Below are positions 27,991 through 38,123 of a DNA stretch of 64,000 bases, piece by piece. Position 1 is the first letter of the stretch. Each line of letters opens with the position of its first letter. Location of the stretch: assembly GCF_000012825.1 (NCBI RefSeq), contig NC_009614.1, positions 868,001 through 932,000 on the forward strand. The letters run 5' to 3'. The notes under the pieces are model-generated. The model saw only the letters and a list, made by a program, of their open reading frames with translations, was not told where the DNA came from and ran no database searches. The translations under genes and the position numbers were made by a program. The stretch comes from Phocaeicola vulgatus ATCC 8482. Its GTDB lineage: Bacteria > Bacteroidota > Bacteroidia > Bacteroidales > Bacteroidaceae.

Positions 27991-30900
27991 TTAGAAACCT
28001 AAGTTGATAGAAATACCGAAAGTACGTGTAAACGGCAACGATGCATAGTCAATGGCTTGTGAGAACATCGTAGTGTCATAGCCACCTTCGGGGCTTGTAC
28101 CCGGTGTGTGCTTCATCAGATAGCACAAGTTACGTGCAACAAATGAAACATTCAGCGAGTTGACAGGAGTCTTCTTCAGCATAGATGAGGGGAATGAATA
28201 GCCGATTGACAATTCTTTCAGCTTAATGAAAGAAGCATCGTAGATGAAATCCTCAGCCTGCAATGCACCATAGTATTCTGAAGCGGACACCTGTTTTGTA
28301 TTCACCTCGCCTGACTCTGTCACACCGGGGAATACCATCATATAGTTGTTTTCCTCACCACGGTTCAAGGTACGTTTAGCCAAACCGTTTCCGGTAGCCA
28401 GCATCTCGGAATAAGAGAAGATATCACCACCGAATTTCATATCAAACAGTGCGGACAGTGTAATCCCCTTATAAGTAAAGGTAGGAGATACAGACATGGT
28501 CAGCTTTGGCTGGATATTACCGATAGGTTTGTTCACATATTCGGACTCATTGGTCACAGTCATGGGCAACCCATTTTCATTTACGATAATATCACCGTTT
28601 TCATTGCGCTTATAAAGCGATGTAGCATAAATCTCGCCTAATTTGTGTCCGGCGCGTGTACCTACTTTTACAGGGAAGTTTCCGTCACCGTTAAAGAACA
28701 TATAGTTCACATTTTCTTCCGGAGCCAGTTCTTTCACCTTCGATACGTTGTGAGCCATATTCACATTCAAGTCAAAAGCAAAATCCTTTGTTTCTACCAG
28801 AGTGGAATACAACATCAGTTCCACGCCTTGATTGGTTACCATACCTGCATTTACCCATTGTCCGCCACTCCAGGGAGCTGCTGCGGGTACTTTCATAATC
28901 TGGTTCTTTGTCTTGCTGTAATAATAAGTAAAATCAAATCCCAGGCGATTGTTCAAGAACTTCATATCCAGACCCGCTTCGTAAGAAGTCGCGATTTCAG
29001 GCTTCAACTGGTCGTTCATCTTCACATTGTCTTTGGTCGGGGTCAATACACCATTATCGAATTTGAAAGAGTAGGTATTGTATAACTGATAAGGGCTTGT
29101 ATCCTTACCTACCTGTGCGGCAGACAGACGTGCCTTGGCAAATGTCACCCAGCTTGGCAACGGTTTGTCGATAGAGCGCAAGAAGTCCGACACTACGAAA
29201 CTGAGGTTGGCAGACGGATAGAAGAAAGAATTGTTACCTGACGGAAGAGTGGATGACCAGTCGTTACGGGCTGTCAAATCCAAAGACAGATATTCCTTCC
29301 ACGCCATCTGTACAGAGCCGAACACCGAGTTCATGGCACGCTTGTAGCCATCCTCACTACCGGTTCTCAACAAATTGGCCGCATTCAGCATCCAGTTACC
29401 TTTGTCCACCATATTACCTACGCCCACGCCCAAAGTTTCCGAACGCTGGTACATAAAGTTACCACCGACATTGAAGCCCAGACGGAAGTTATCAGTCAAC
29501 TGACGGTCACCCATCAAAATGACTTCAGCATTTGACTCGAAGAAGTTTTCTTCACTACGGTCCATTGAATCATTCGTAATCATGGAAGTATTGGCTTCTC
29601 CATTGATACCATCCCCCGCATTGGTGCTTTGCACTCTGGTACGGTAGTAGTCAAAAGCGTATTTGGCAGATAGATGCAGCCAATCAGTGAAATTGATTTT
29701 CATGCTATAATATCCGAAAGCACGCCAACGTTCATCCGAATTCTGACGCTGATGCAATACATAATAAGGATTACGGATACTGGCAGTAGGCCCTGTCCAA
29801 TTCACATGCGCATGAGTTTCATCAGAATATTGTTTCAAGTCATCCAGACGGACGTTGTTAGGGATTCTCATCAACTGGGAAATAGCACCGTAATCTCCAT
29901 ACAGTGGACGGTTATCGGCTTTTGTACGTGAAAGAGAAATTTTTCCGTCCATAGACACCCATTTGTTCAATTCCGTTCCTGCATTCAGATCGGCATTCAC
30001 ACGGCTCAAACTTTCAGTGGGGAATACACCGTCATTGTCGGAGTATCCGAAAGAAGTACGGAAATGTGATTTCTCTGTACCGTTGCTGATAGATACGTTA
30101 TGCGTATGTGAAAAACCGGTATCAAAATAATCTTTCAACTTATCCCCATAGTTAGAGTAAGCGTACGTTTCTCCGTTCCAAGCCTCTTTCATGCTTCCAT
30201 CCAATACCGGGCCCCAGCTTCCGCTATCCGTTTTGTCATACACCGCAGTCTTGGCATCTTTTGTATCAATATGTCCTTGTCCGTAACGGCGTTGCATATC
30301 CAATGTCTCGCCGATAGCTGTCCAAGTGAAATTACCACTATAACGGATTCCGAAACCATCCTTCTTACTGCCTTTCTTTGTCGTAATCAAGATAACGCCA
30401 TTACCTGCACGTGAACCGTAAAGAGCAGCCGCATTCGGACCCTTCAAAACAGAAATACTCTCGATATCATCCGGATTAATGTCCATGGAAGCGCTACCAC
30501 GGTCCACACCATCATAGCGGGATGCGCTTGAAGTGCTAGTGTCGCTGAAAGGAACGCCATCCACAATCCACAACGGCTGGTTGTTATCGGTAAGAGAAGA
30601 GTTACCACGAATGGTGATTTTCGTAGAACCACCTAAACCGGTAGCCGAGGTATTCATCTGAAGACCTGCCACCTTGCCCTGCAAGGCACTGGTTACCGAG
30701 GGGTCACCTGTCTTGTTCAGTTCATCACTCTTCAGTTCCTGAACCGCATAACCCAACATTTTCTTCTCACGTTTGATCCCCAAAGCGGTTACCACCACTT
30801 CGCCAATCTGCTGTGTATCTTCCTGCATGGTTACATTCAGTACATCCTTGCCATCGGGCTTCAATGTTTCCGAACGGTAACCAATGTATGAGAACACAAT

Positions 30901-31392
30901 CTCACCATTTCCGGGAACGGACAAAGAATAGTTACCTTCAAAGTCTGTAATCGTACCGGCTGTGGGATTTCCTTTCACTTGTACGTTTACACCAATCAAG
31001 GCTTCGCCTGTCGCATCAACCACTGTTCCGGTCACTGTATGTTCCTGTCCTGTCTGTTGAGGTGTCTGAGGCTCTCCGGATGCTGAAAGATAGACAATGT
31101 TATCCTCTATCTTATACGTAATTCCTTTGCCTTGCAAAGCCGCATCAAGTACAGACTGTAATGAACCGTTCTTCACATCAATGGCATTCACCGGCATTTC
31201 AGCCAGCTTGTCATCATAGAAAAACTGATAGTTAGACTGTGATTTAATGTTCTTGATCACTGCTCCAAGCGTTGTCTTGGGAGTTGAAAGAACGATTTGC
31301 GCGCGGGTCCATTGTATGGGTGCAGCCACAAACAAAAGAATCAAAAGCGCCCTGAGTAATTTGGGCTTTCTCATTAATTGATTGCCTTTCAT
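27991..31392 (-). CDS. SusC-like TonB-dependent transporter with N-terminal STN signalling domain
   Basis: 1133 residues (a second possible ATG lies six codons in). Signal peptide ending PIQWTRAQ, then an STN domain (about 32-105, TLGAVIKNIKSQSNYQFFYD and LQGKGITYKIEDNIVYLSAS), a carboxypeptidase-D-like domain (TVTGTVVDATGEALIGVNV, about 118-195), TonB box GEVVVTALG, plug (SITVLKG-type SISVLKGPNAAALYGSRAGN) and barrel ending FGISINLGF. STN-bearing SusC proteins signal through FecR to an ECF sigma factor; the pair at 36323-37919 is the obvious partner. It heads an operon with SusD and the EEP lipoprotein. Confidence 0.94.
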   Translation of the reverse strand: MKGNQLMRKPKLLRALLILLFVAAPIQWTRAQIVLSTPKTTLGAVIKNIKSQSNYQFFYDDKLAEMPVNAIDVKNGSLQSVLDAALQGKGITYKIEDNIVYLSASGEPQTPQQTGQEHTVTGTVVDATGEALIGVNVQVKGNPTAGTITDFEGNYSLSVPGNGEIVFSYIGYRSETLKPDGKDVLNVTMQEDTQQIGEVVVTALGIKREKKMLGYAVQELKSDELNKTGDPSVTSALQGKVAGLQMNTSATGLGGSTKITIRGNSSLTDNNQPLWIVDGVPFSDTSTSSASRYDGVDRGSASMDINPDDIESISVLKGPNAAALYGSRAGNGVILITTKKGSKKDGFGIRYSGNFTWTAIGETLDMQRRYGQGHIDTKDAKTAVYDKTDSGSWGPVLDGSMKEAWNGETYAYSNYGDKLKDYFDTGFSHTHNVSISNGTEKSHFRTSFGYSDNDGVFPTESLSRVNADLNAGTELNKWVSMDGKISLSRTKADNRPLYGDYGAISQLMRIPNNVRLDDLKQYSDETHAHVNWTGPTASIRNPYYVLHQRQNSDERWRAFGYYSMKINFTDWLHLSAKYAFDYYRTRVQSTNAGDGINGEANTSMITNDSMDRSEENFFESNAEVILMGDRQLTDNFRLGFNVGGNFMYQRSETLGVGVGNMVDKGNWMLNAANLLRTGSEDGYKRAMNSVFGSVQMAWKEYLSLDLTARNDWSSTLPSGNNSFFYPSANLSFVVSDFLRSIDKPLPSWVTFAKARLSAAQVGKDTSPYQLYNTYSFKFDNGVLTPTKDNVKMNDQLKPEIATSYEAGLDMKFLNNRLGFDFTYYYSKTKNQIMKVPAAAPWSGGQWVNAGMVTNQGVELMLYSTLVETKDFAFDLNVNMAHNVSKVKELAPEENVNYMFFNGDGNFPVKVGTRAGHKLGEIYATSLYKRNENGDIIVNENGLPMTVTNESEYVNKPIGNIQPKLTMSVSPTFTYKGITLSALFDMKFGGDIFSYSEMLATGNGLAKRTLNRGEENNYMMVFPGVTESGEVNTKQVSASEYYGALQAEDFIYDASFIKLKELSIGYSFPSSMLKKTPVNSLNVSFVARNLCYLMKHTPGTSPEGGYDTTMFSQAIDYASLPFTRTFGISINLGF

Positions 31393-31540
31393 AATTTATA
31401 AATTCGTTAACACTGACTTGTTTTTCTCCAGTGAAGGGGTTCTCATTCCCCTTTCGAGAATAAAAACAGGCAGCTAAAAGAAAACACTTACTCAATCTTG
31501 TTCTTTTTTCTAAATTTTCCAGAAAAAAGCAGAGGAAAGG

Positions 31541-31548
31541 CAAAAGTA
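31541..31548 (-). promoter_or_regulatory. Bacteroides -7 promoter box (TACTTTTG) for SusC(STN) operon
   Basis: Perfect TAnnTTTG on the minus strand, about 150 bases before the SusC start and downstream of the GH92 terminator, so the leader is long. Confidence 0.5.
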
Positions 31549-31588
31549 GTAATATCATCGGACTTTGACGTATAGAAGAAATACTTAA

Positions 31589-31638
31589 AAAGAAAAAGGG
31601 GATGTACTCTTGCAATGCTGCCAAAAGAGAACATCCCC
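31589..31638 (-). terminator. Terminator after the GH92 gene
   Basis: Stem GGGGATGT-CTCTT with AAGAG-ACATCCCC (one A-A mismatch), loop about 13 bases, followed on the minus strand by TTTTTCTTTTT. A smaller CTCTCTT/AAGAGAG hairpin lies between it and the GH92 stop. Confidence 0.88.
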
Positions 31639-31680
31639 CTCCAACCTCTCTTTACAAGAGAGAAGTGCATGGTGAAACTT

Positions 31681-33993
31681 TTATTTTACTTTTTCGTCTT
31701 TTGAAAATGAATAAGGCAAATCACTTTCTTGTGTTCCACGCTGCATATTCGGACGGTCGGTCATCTTGAAGTCAATAGTACCGCCTTGTAACAATTCGTT
31801 ATGCTTCAAATAATTCTTGGTATAAACAGTACCGTTTACACGCATTTCATCTACATATCGGTTGGTATCGCTGTTATCCGATGCGGTTATTACCAAGTTC
31901 TTTCCGTTTTCAAAATGAAGTGTCGCCTTCTTGAACAACGGAGCACCCAGAATATACTCATCCGTACCGGGACATACCGGATAGAACCCTAATGCGGAGA
32001 ATACATACCATGCCGAAGTCTGACCATTGTCTTCATCACCGCAATATCCGTCTGGACCGGCTGTATACATACGGTTCATCACCTCACGCAACCAATATTG
32101 CGCTTTCCAAGGCTGGCCTGCATAGTCATACAGATAAATCATGTGCTGGATGGGCTGGTTTCCATGTGCATAGTTACCCATGTTCATGACTGTCATTTCA
32201 CGAATCTCATGAATTACCTGTCCGTAATAGCTATCATCAAAGATGGGGGGAACCGAAAAGACAGAATCAAGCATGGTAACGAACATTTCCTTACCTCCCA
32301 TCAAATCAATCAATCCCTGAGGGTCATGGAATACAGACCAGGAATAATGCCAGCTGTTTCCTTCCGTAAAGTCACCTCCCCATTTCAACGGCGAGAATTC
32401 AGGAGCGAACTTGCCGTCCTTCTGCTTGCCACGCATCAATTTACTTTCCGAATCAAACAGGTTCTTATAGTTCATGGCACGTTTGGCAAAAAGTGCGATT
32501 TCCTTCTTCGGACGCTTCAACTCTTTCGCCAGCTGATAAATACACCAGTCATCGTATGCATATTCCAATGTACGGGCTGCATTCTCATGAATCTTCACAT
32601 CACAAGGCACATAGCCCAGCTTGTTATAATATTCATATCCCAGACGTCCGGTAGAAGAAACTTCAGGATGTACTGCTTCCGTTCCATGAATCAGTCCTTT
32701 GTATAATGTTTCCACATCTTCCACACGTACTCCTTTCAGATAAGCATCGACCAAGATAGAAGCTGAATTATTGCCGACCATGCAACCACGATGACCGGGG
32801 CTGGCCCATTCGGGGAAGAAACCGCTTTCCTTATAAGTATTAACCAAACCTTCCTGTATTTCCTTATTTACCGAAGGATACATCAGGTTCAAGAAAGGGA
32901 ACAAGCAACGGAATGTATCCCAGAAACCTGTATCCGTATACATATATCCCGGCAGCGTTTCGCCATTGTAAGGACTGTAATGAACAGGTTGTCCGTTGGC
33001 ATCCAGTTCATAGAATTTACGCGGAAACAACAAGGAACGGTACAAGCAGGAATAGAAAGTGCGGTATTGATCCAATGTTCCACCTTCCACCTCTACTTTA
33101 CCTAAGGCCTCATTCCAAGCCTCTTTACCTTTCTGTACCAATACTTCAAAACTGTCACCACCCAATTCCTTCAGGTTCCGAATTGCTTGTTCAGGACTGA
33201 TGAATGAAGAGGCCACACGGGCATGAACTACTTCACCTTTCTTTGTCTTGAAACCGATAACGGCTCCGGTATGGAAATCAGTCTGCTCCAGTTTACCTTC
33301 TTTCAAGGTTACAGGAACACTGCCATCCGGTTTTTCAGGCTGTACATCATTAGAGAACGTAGCCTCATAAGTAAACGGCTTATCAAACTCAATAACGAAA
33401 TAATTCTTGAAGTTGGCAGGAACACCACCACTGTTACGGGTAGTATAGCCCACGATTTTGTTTTCTCCGGGAATCACCTTGACAGACGAACCACGATCAA
33501 AAGCATCCACCACTACATATGAATCATTCTCAGGAAAAGTGAAACGGAACATTACGGCACGCTCTGTAGGAACCATTTCGGTTACGACATCATGTTCTGC
33601 CAAATAAACCTTATAATAATAAGGTTTTGCAATTTCAGCTTTATGAGAGAACCAGCTTGCACGCTTGTCCTCTTCAAATTCCGGTTTTCCTGTTACGGGC
33701 ATGATGGAAAATTGACCATAGTCATTAATCCACGGACTGGGCTGATGGGTTTGTTTGAAACCACGGATTTTATTAGCCGTATAAACATACTGCCATCCGT
33801 CCCCCATCTTTCCTGTCTGGGGAGTCCAGAAATTCATACCCCACGGGCGGGATATGGCAGGATAAGTATTTCCTGTAGAGAGTTCAAAGGAAGACTGTGT
33901 ACCTACCAACGGACTCACATAGTCTGCATAATCCTTTGCCTGTACAAACAGCGTGACACACAGCGCTACAACTGATAGAAATAGTTTTTTCAT
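31681..33993 (-). CDS. GH92 alpha-mannosidase, divergent +1 loop
   Basis: 770 residues with signal peptide MKKLFLSVVALCVTLFVQAK, no lipobox, so probably periplasmic. N-terminal beta-sandwich (about 20-270) and alpha/alpha barrel (about 290-740). The catalytic acid is Glu544 in TEGNSWHYSWSVFHD; the acidic loop GDEDNGQTSAWYV (Asp653, Asp655) carries the base region. GH92 enzymes are calcium-dependent inverting exo-alpha-mannosidases. Here the +1 loop reads HGNQPIQH, whereas the other two GH92 proteins in the window have HGNEPSHH, so a linkage preference other than alpha-1,2 is plausible. It is last in the sigma-FecR-GH92-GH92 operon. Confidence 0.9.
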   Translation of the reverse strand: MKKLFLSVVALCVTLFVQAKDYADYVSPLVGTQSSFELSTGNTYPAISRPWGMNFWTPQTGKMGDGWQYVYTANKIRGFKQTHQPSPWINDYGQFSIMPVTGKPEFEEDKRASWFSHKAEIAKPYYYKVYLAEHDVVTEMVPTERAVMFRFTFPENDSYVVVDAFDRGSSVKVIPGENKIVGYTTRNSGGVPANFKNYFVIEFDKPFTYEATFSNDVQPEKPDGSVPVTLKEGKLEQTDFHTGAVIGFKTKKGEVVHARVASSFISPEQAIRNLKELGGDSFEVLVQKGKEAWNEALGKVEVEGGTLDQYRTFYSCLYRSLLFPRKFYELDANGQPVHYSPYNGETLPGYMYTDTGFWDTFRCLFPFLNLMYPSVNKEIQEGLVNTYKESGFFPEWASPGHRGCMVGNNSASILVDAYLKGVRVEDVETLYKGLIHGTEAVHPEVSSTGRLGYEYYNKLGYVPCDVKIHENAARTLEYAYDDWCIYQLAKELKRPKKEIALFAKRAMNYKNLFDSESKLMRGKQKDGKFAPEFSPLKWGGDFTEGNSWHYSWSVFHDPQGLIDLMGGKEMFVTMLDSVFSVPPIFDDSYYGQVIHEIREMTVMNMGNYAHGNQPIQHMIYLYDYAGQPWKAQYWLREVMNRMYTAGPDGYCGDEDNGQTSAWYVFSALGFYPVCPGTDEYILGAPLFKKATLHFENGKNLVITASDNSDTNRYVDEMRVNGTVYTKNYLKHNELLQGGTIDFKMTDRPNMQRGTQESDLPYSFSKDEKVK

Positions 33994-34022
33994 GATATTG
34001 CTATTTGGGTTAAGTTATACTT

Positions 34023-36305
34023 TTAATTCTTCACCTGTTTTCCCCATTCCGTCGGTACGGGACTCATGGTAATCTCCATCGTTCCTCCACGTACCAGATC
34101 ATCATGGGTAAAGAAAGGAACATCCAGCGGTTTTCCGTTCAACAAAACCGACTCAATATACTTATTGGTCTTCGAATTATTGTGGGTACGGATAACGAAA
34201 GTCTTGCGGTCGGGTAAATTAATCGTCACCTCCTCAAACAACGGACGTCCGATAGAATAAACCGGCTTACCGGGACATACCTGATAGAAGCCCATGGAAT
34301 TCAAAATATACCAGGCAGACATCTGACCGCAATCTTCATTACCCGACAAGCCGTCAGGAGCATTGAAATACTGGTTATACAGCACACTGTCAACCAATTC
34401 CTGAGTACGCCATGGACGGTTTACATAGTTATACATATGAGTAATGTGATGACTAGGCTCATTGCCATGCGCATACTGGCCTATCAGTCCTGTGATATCA
34501 GCAGAGGTAGCCTCCCCTTCCAACTGGGAAGAAACCGTAAACAAGGAGTCCAGCTTTCCTACGAAAGCATCCTCCCCACCCATCAAATTCACCAGTCCCG
34601 GGATATCATGCGGAACAAACCAAGTCCATTGCCATGCAGTACCCTCGCAATAATCATCATTACGGTGATTGGAAGAACGGGGATTGAACGGAGTACGCCA
34701 TTCACCTTTACTATCCAATCCACGCATGAAACGGGTGGCAGGATCAAAATAAAATTCGTAAGCATCTGCAAAACGGGCATACTTCTCCTTGGTTTCAGTA
34801 TCTCCCAAGCTGTCTGCCAGCACGGAGATACACCAGTCATCATACGCATACTCCAATGCTTTCGCCACCGATTCATTCTCACGGTCACATGGAATATAGC
34901 CAAGAGTATTCTTATAATAACGTGCTTTGGGCATAACATATGGAATCAGCCAATCGGGAGCTACAATACCGGTAGTGTCATATTCCGCTGCACGCAGACA
35001 TGCCTTGTAAGCTTCCTGCACATCAAAATCGCGGTATCCCTTCACATAAGAATCGGTTACCAACGAAGCCGCATGATATCCCACCATAGTCCCGGTATAA
35101 TTGGACACACAGTCCCATTTCGGAAAGATACCACCTTCCTGATGCTTCTTTATCAATGAACGGATAAACTCCGTATTCAACTGAGGATCGACAATAGTCA
35201 GTAACGGATGTAACGCACGGAAAGTATCCCACAAAGAGAAAATGGTATAAACCGGATGTTTCATGTCGGTGGTATGCACTTTCAAATCCATTCCCAAGTA
35301 ACGCCCGTCTACATCTGTAAACAGATTGGGACTTAGGAAAGCATGATACATAGCCGTATAGAAAATGGCACGCTGGTCTTCATCATTGGTTTTGACTGCA
35401 ATCTTTGACAAGCATTCATTCCATTTCTTCTTAGCATCGGCACGCACTCCATCAAAATTCCAACCGGGCATCTCAGCCTGGAGGTTCTTATAAGCACCTT
35501 CCGCATCAACAGAAGAGATAGAGAACTTAGCCAGCACTTGTTCATCTTTCGCCGTTTCAAAATGCAAAAGCATTTTACATACAGGAATCTGTTTGTCATT
35601 TTCCTGAACAGTATCCGTGTACAAGGTATACGTAAAGGGTTTGGAAAATACGGCATAAAAATAAAGATCCTGCCGGTATGCCCAATAGGCACTGCGTTTG
35701 CGCCCCCGCAACACAGTATCATTCACTGCCTCCACTTCCATTACCTGATTGATTTGTTGCTGAATATTATAGTCCATATCCAAGATAAATCCAGACTCCT
35801 TACTTTCCGGAAAAGTATACCGATGCATTGCCGCACGCTCTGTCGAAGTCAGTTCGGCTTTTACCCCGTATGTATCCAGAAAAACAGAATAATATCCCGG
35901 TTCGGCATATTCCTTTTCATGAGAAAAAGCCGATGCGAAAGGACGCTTCTGGCTTTCTGTTCCCAAGAAATCAGTACGCTGCACACCTACAGTCGGCATC
36001 AACAGGAAATCTCCGAAATCCGCACACCCTGTACCACTAAGACGTGTATGGGCAAAACCATTGATCGTAGTATCTTCATAATAATATCCGGAACAGGAAT
36101 CCCAACCGTCAATACGAGTATCCGGCCCCGGCTGTATCATGCCATGAGGAACCATAGCACCCGGATGAGTATGCCCATGGCCTCCTGTACCAATAAAAGG
36201 ATTGACATAATGGGTGTAATCATTCATTTCATTGCCCTCAGAATCACATGCAGTGAAACACAATAACCCTAGAAGACAGCCGCTTAAGAGCATGTTGATT
36301 TTCAT
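34023..36305 (-). CDS. GH92 alpha-mannosidase lipoprotein (HGNEPSHH type)
   Basis: 760 residues, lipobox LLCFTAC with Cys near residue 20. It starts DYTHYVNPFIGTGGHGHTHPG, the calcium-site region seen at the beginning of most GH92 proteins. Catalytic acid Glu554 in CEGTAWQWTWFVPHD; base-loop motif GNEDCGQMSAWYI; +1 loop YAHGNEPSHHITHMYNY. The last motif is shared with characterised alpha-1,2-mannosidases, from memory of the family. It lies 17 bases after the FecR gene and 29 bases before the next GH92, in one operon, so it is likely induced through the ECF sigma factor. Confidence 0.92.
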   Translation of the reverse strand: MKINMLLSGCLLGLLCFTACDSEGNEMNDYTHYVNPFIGTGGHGHTHPGAMVPHGMIQPGPDTRIDGWDSCSGYYYEDTTINGFAHTRLSGTGCADFGDFLLMPTVGVQRTDFLGTESQKRPFASAFSHEKEYAEPGYYSVFLDTYGVKAELTSTERAAMHRYTFPESKESGFILDMDYNIQQQINQVMEVEAVNDTVLRGRKRSAYWAYRQDLYFYAVFSKPFTYTLYTDTVQENDKQIPVCKMLLHFETAKDEQVLAKFSISSVDAEGAYKNLQAEMPGWNFDGVRADAKKKWNECLSKIAVKTNDEDQRAIFYTAMYHAFLSPNLFTDVDGRYLGMDLKVHTTDMKHPVYTIFSLWDTFRALHPLLTIVDPQLNTEFIRSLIKKHQEGGIFPKWDCVSNYTGTMVGYHAASLVTDSYVKGYRDFDVQEAYKACLRAAEYDTTGIVAPDWLIPYVMPKARYYKNTLGYIPCDRENESVAKALEYAYDDWCISVLADSLGDTETKEKYARFADAYEFYFDPATRFMRGLDSKGEWRTPFNPRSSNHRNDDYCEGTAWQWTWFVPHDIPGLVNLMGGEDAFVGKLDSLFTVSSQLEGEATSADITGLIGQYAHGNEPSHHITHMYNYVNRPWRTQELVDSVLYNQYFNAPDGLSGNEDCGQMSAWYILNSMGFYQVCPGKPVYSIGRPLFEEVTINLPDRKTFVIRTHNNSKTNKYIESVLLNGKPLDVPFFTHDDLVRGGTMEITMSPVPTEWGKQVKN

Positions 36306-36322
36306 AGATCTTTATTTAAAAA

Positions 36323-37315
36323 TTATTTTGTTTCCGATGAGATAAATATATTGTTATCATCTACTTTCTTATAATTGAAAGGAATAGAGTTACGCAAAGA
36401 ATTCAGCACAGACTCTATATTATCTTTCTTTTTCAGTACACCTGAATAAGTATTAGTACTGTCTACATCCGGTGAAAGGATTATCTTCACTCCATAGAAC
36501 CGTTCCAATGCTGCCGCAATCTGGAAAATAGATGACTTTTCAAATGGAATCAAGTCATTATGCCAGACTATCTCCATCTTGGGATCGACCTGTTTTACTT
36601 GCATCCGCCCTGTTACCCTGTTTAAAACGGCTTTTTGTCCCGGCAACAAAGTAATTCTTCCTTTGTCCGATTTATCTTTTACCTCAACTTCACCCTCTAT
36701 CAAGGTTGTTTCCGCAAAACTGTTATCCGGACGACATTTTATATTGAAAGAGGTTCCCAAGACCCTGACATCCATTGCCGGGCTTTTTACCATGAAAGGT
36801 TTCTCATGATTACGTGCTACTTCAAAATAAGCTTCTCCATCCAGATATACATGACGTTCCTTTCCTTCAAAAGCACGCGGATATTTTAAAACAGACGACT
36901 GGTTCAACCATACTTTTGTCCCGTCAGGCAACAACATCTCACGCACTTGTCCATGAGCAGCCGATGCTACCACCAATTCCTCCGCTTTATTCCGGAACCA
37001 ATAGGCCAATCCCGCAGCCAGCACCATCACACCCACTATAGCAGCTGCATAACGCAACACACTTCTAAGCTTGAACACCTCTTGTTTCTTCTGATTTTCC
37101 TGTTCCAATCTTCTACCCAACCTGCGCTCTGCCCTCACTACCAGATTTTCCTCCTCAAAGGGGAATTTACCTAACTGATAAATCTCCTCCATACGGAACA
37201 GCTCTCCGGCATTCTCATCAGATTCTTTCATCCATTCATTGATAAGAACAAAATCCTCCTCCGAGCATCGGTTTTCCAAATACCTGATAATAATATCTTC
37301 GTTAAGTTTACTCAT
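36323..37315 (-). CDS. FecR-family anti-sigma factor (second pair)
   Basis: 330 residues: cytoplasmic sigma-binding part (about 1-75, IRYLENRCSEEDFVLINEWM), one membrane segment (YAAAIVGVMVLAAGLAYWF, about 88-106), FecR domain (REMLLPDGTKVWLNQSSVLKYP ... YLDGEAYFEVARNHEKPFMV ... VLGTSFNIKC) and a C-terminal STN-like module (about 250-325). It should hold the ECF sigma factor encoded 28 bases upstream and respond to the STN domain of the SusC protein at 27991. The gene is followed directly by two GH92 genes. Confidence 0.93.
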   Translation of the reverse strand: MSKLNEDIIIRYLENRCSEEDFVLINEWMKESDENAGELFRMEEIYQLGKFPFEEENLVVRAERRLGRRLEQENQKKQEVFKLRSVLRYAAAIVGVMVLAAGLAYWFRNKAEELVVASAAHGQVREMLLPDGTKVWLNQSSVLKYPRAFEGKERHVYLDGEAYFEVARNHEKPFMVKSPAMDVRVLGTSFNIKCRPDNSFAETTLIEGEVEVKDKSDKGRITLLPGQKAVLNRVTGRMQVKQVDPKMEIVWHNDLIPFEKSSIFQIAAALERFYGVKIILSPDVDSTNTYSGVLKKKDNIESVLNSLRNSIPFNYKKVDDNNIFISSETK

Positions 37316-37343
37316 CTTTTTCCCTATTCATATAGTAAACAAT

Positions 37344-37919
37344 TCAACTTGTAAAAACACTTAGCAGTTTTGCTGAAAATATAATCAATGACAATAATAA
37401 ATGGCTGAGACGTTCGCGCAAAAATTTCAAGGCCTTATACATATGTGCCTCTACGGTACGTAAAGAAATGCCAAGAGTATCAGCGATTTCCTTGTTTTTC
37501 ATATCATGAAGATAGCTCAGTTTAAACACCTCCTTACATTTATCCGGCAATTCATTAATCGCTCCAAAAATTTCCTGACGCAATTCCTGATTCTCTATCT
37601 TTTTAATGACTTCGGCATGATCCGGCTGGTAATATTGCAATTTTCGTTCATAGATTTCTATCATTGCCGCACTGTAGTTATTCTCTATAACCTGATGCTT
37701 CAATAAATTTATAGCCTTGGTATATACAGAACGATAAAGGAAAGCTAAAATCTGCTCTCCTATGACGACTGAATCTCTCCGCCTCCACAACTCCACAAAA
37801 ACATCCTGCACTACATCTTCGGCTTCTTCGGTACCAACCAGCCGTGTCGCATAGAACAACAGCTTAGGATAGCATTGACGAAAGACGGCCTTATAGGTGT
37901 CATCAAGTTCCTCGTTCAT
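37344..37919 (-). CDS. ECF-type RNA polymerase sigma factor (second pair)
   Basis: 191 residues from the ATG at 37919; an upstream ATG at 37976 adds 19 residues that do not look like sigma region 2. Region 2 is FRQCYPKLLFYATRLVGTEE ... EDVVQDVFVELWRR (about 12-55); region 4 is LPDKCKEVFKLSYLHDMKNK and EIADTLGISLRTVEAHMYKA (about 125-165). It heads a sigma-FecR-GH92-GH92 operon. The C-terminus carries an extra hydrophobic tail (LLLSLIIFSAKLLSVF), seen in some Bacteroides ECF factors. Confidence 0.92.
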   Translation of the reverse strand: MNEELDDTYKAVFRQCYPKLLFYATRLVGTEEAEDVVQDVFVELWRRRDSVVIGEQILAFLYRSVYTKAINLLKHQVIENNYSAAMIEIYERKLQYYQPDHAEVIKKIENQELRQEIFGAINELPDKCKEVFKLSYLHDMKNKEIADTLGISLRTVEAHMYKALKFLRERLSHLLLSLIIFSAKLLSVFTS

Positions 37920-38123
37920 ATTATATAATTCACCTTTGTATGAAGGAGAGAGCCAATGTTCCAAATAACGATCCAATCATCCACTGTAGAGGCAAAAAGC
38001 TTCCGCTCATCATACAATTTTCAGGCAGATTCAAACCGCCTCTACAGCAAAATGATAATAAATATTACTTTTAACTCACCTCCTGTACAATTACAATTCT
38101 TAATAAGTTGAACCAATTATTAT

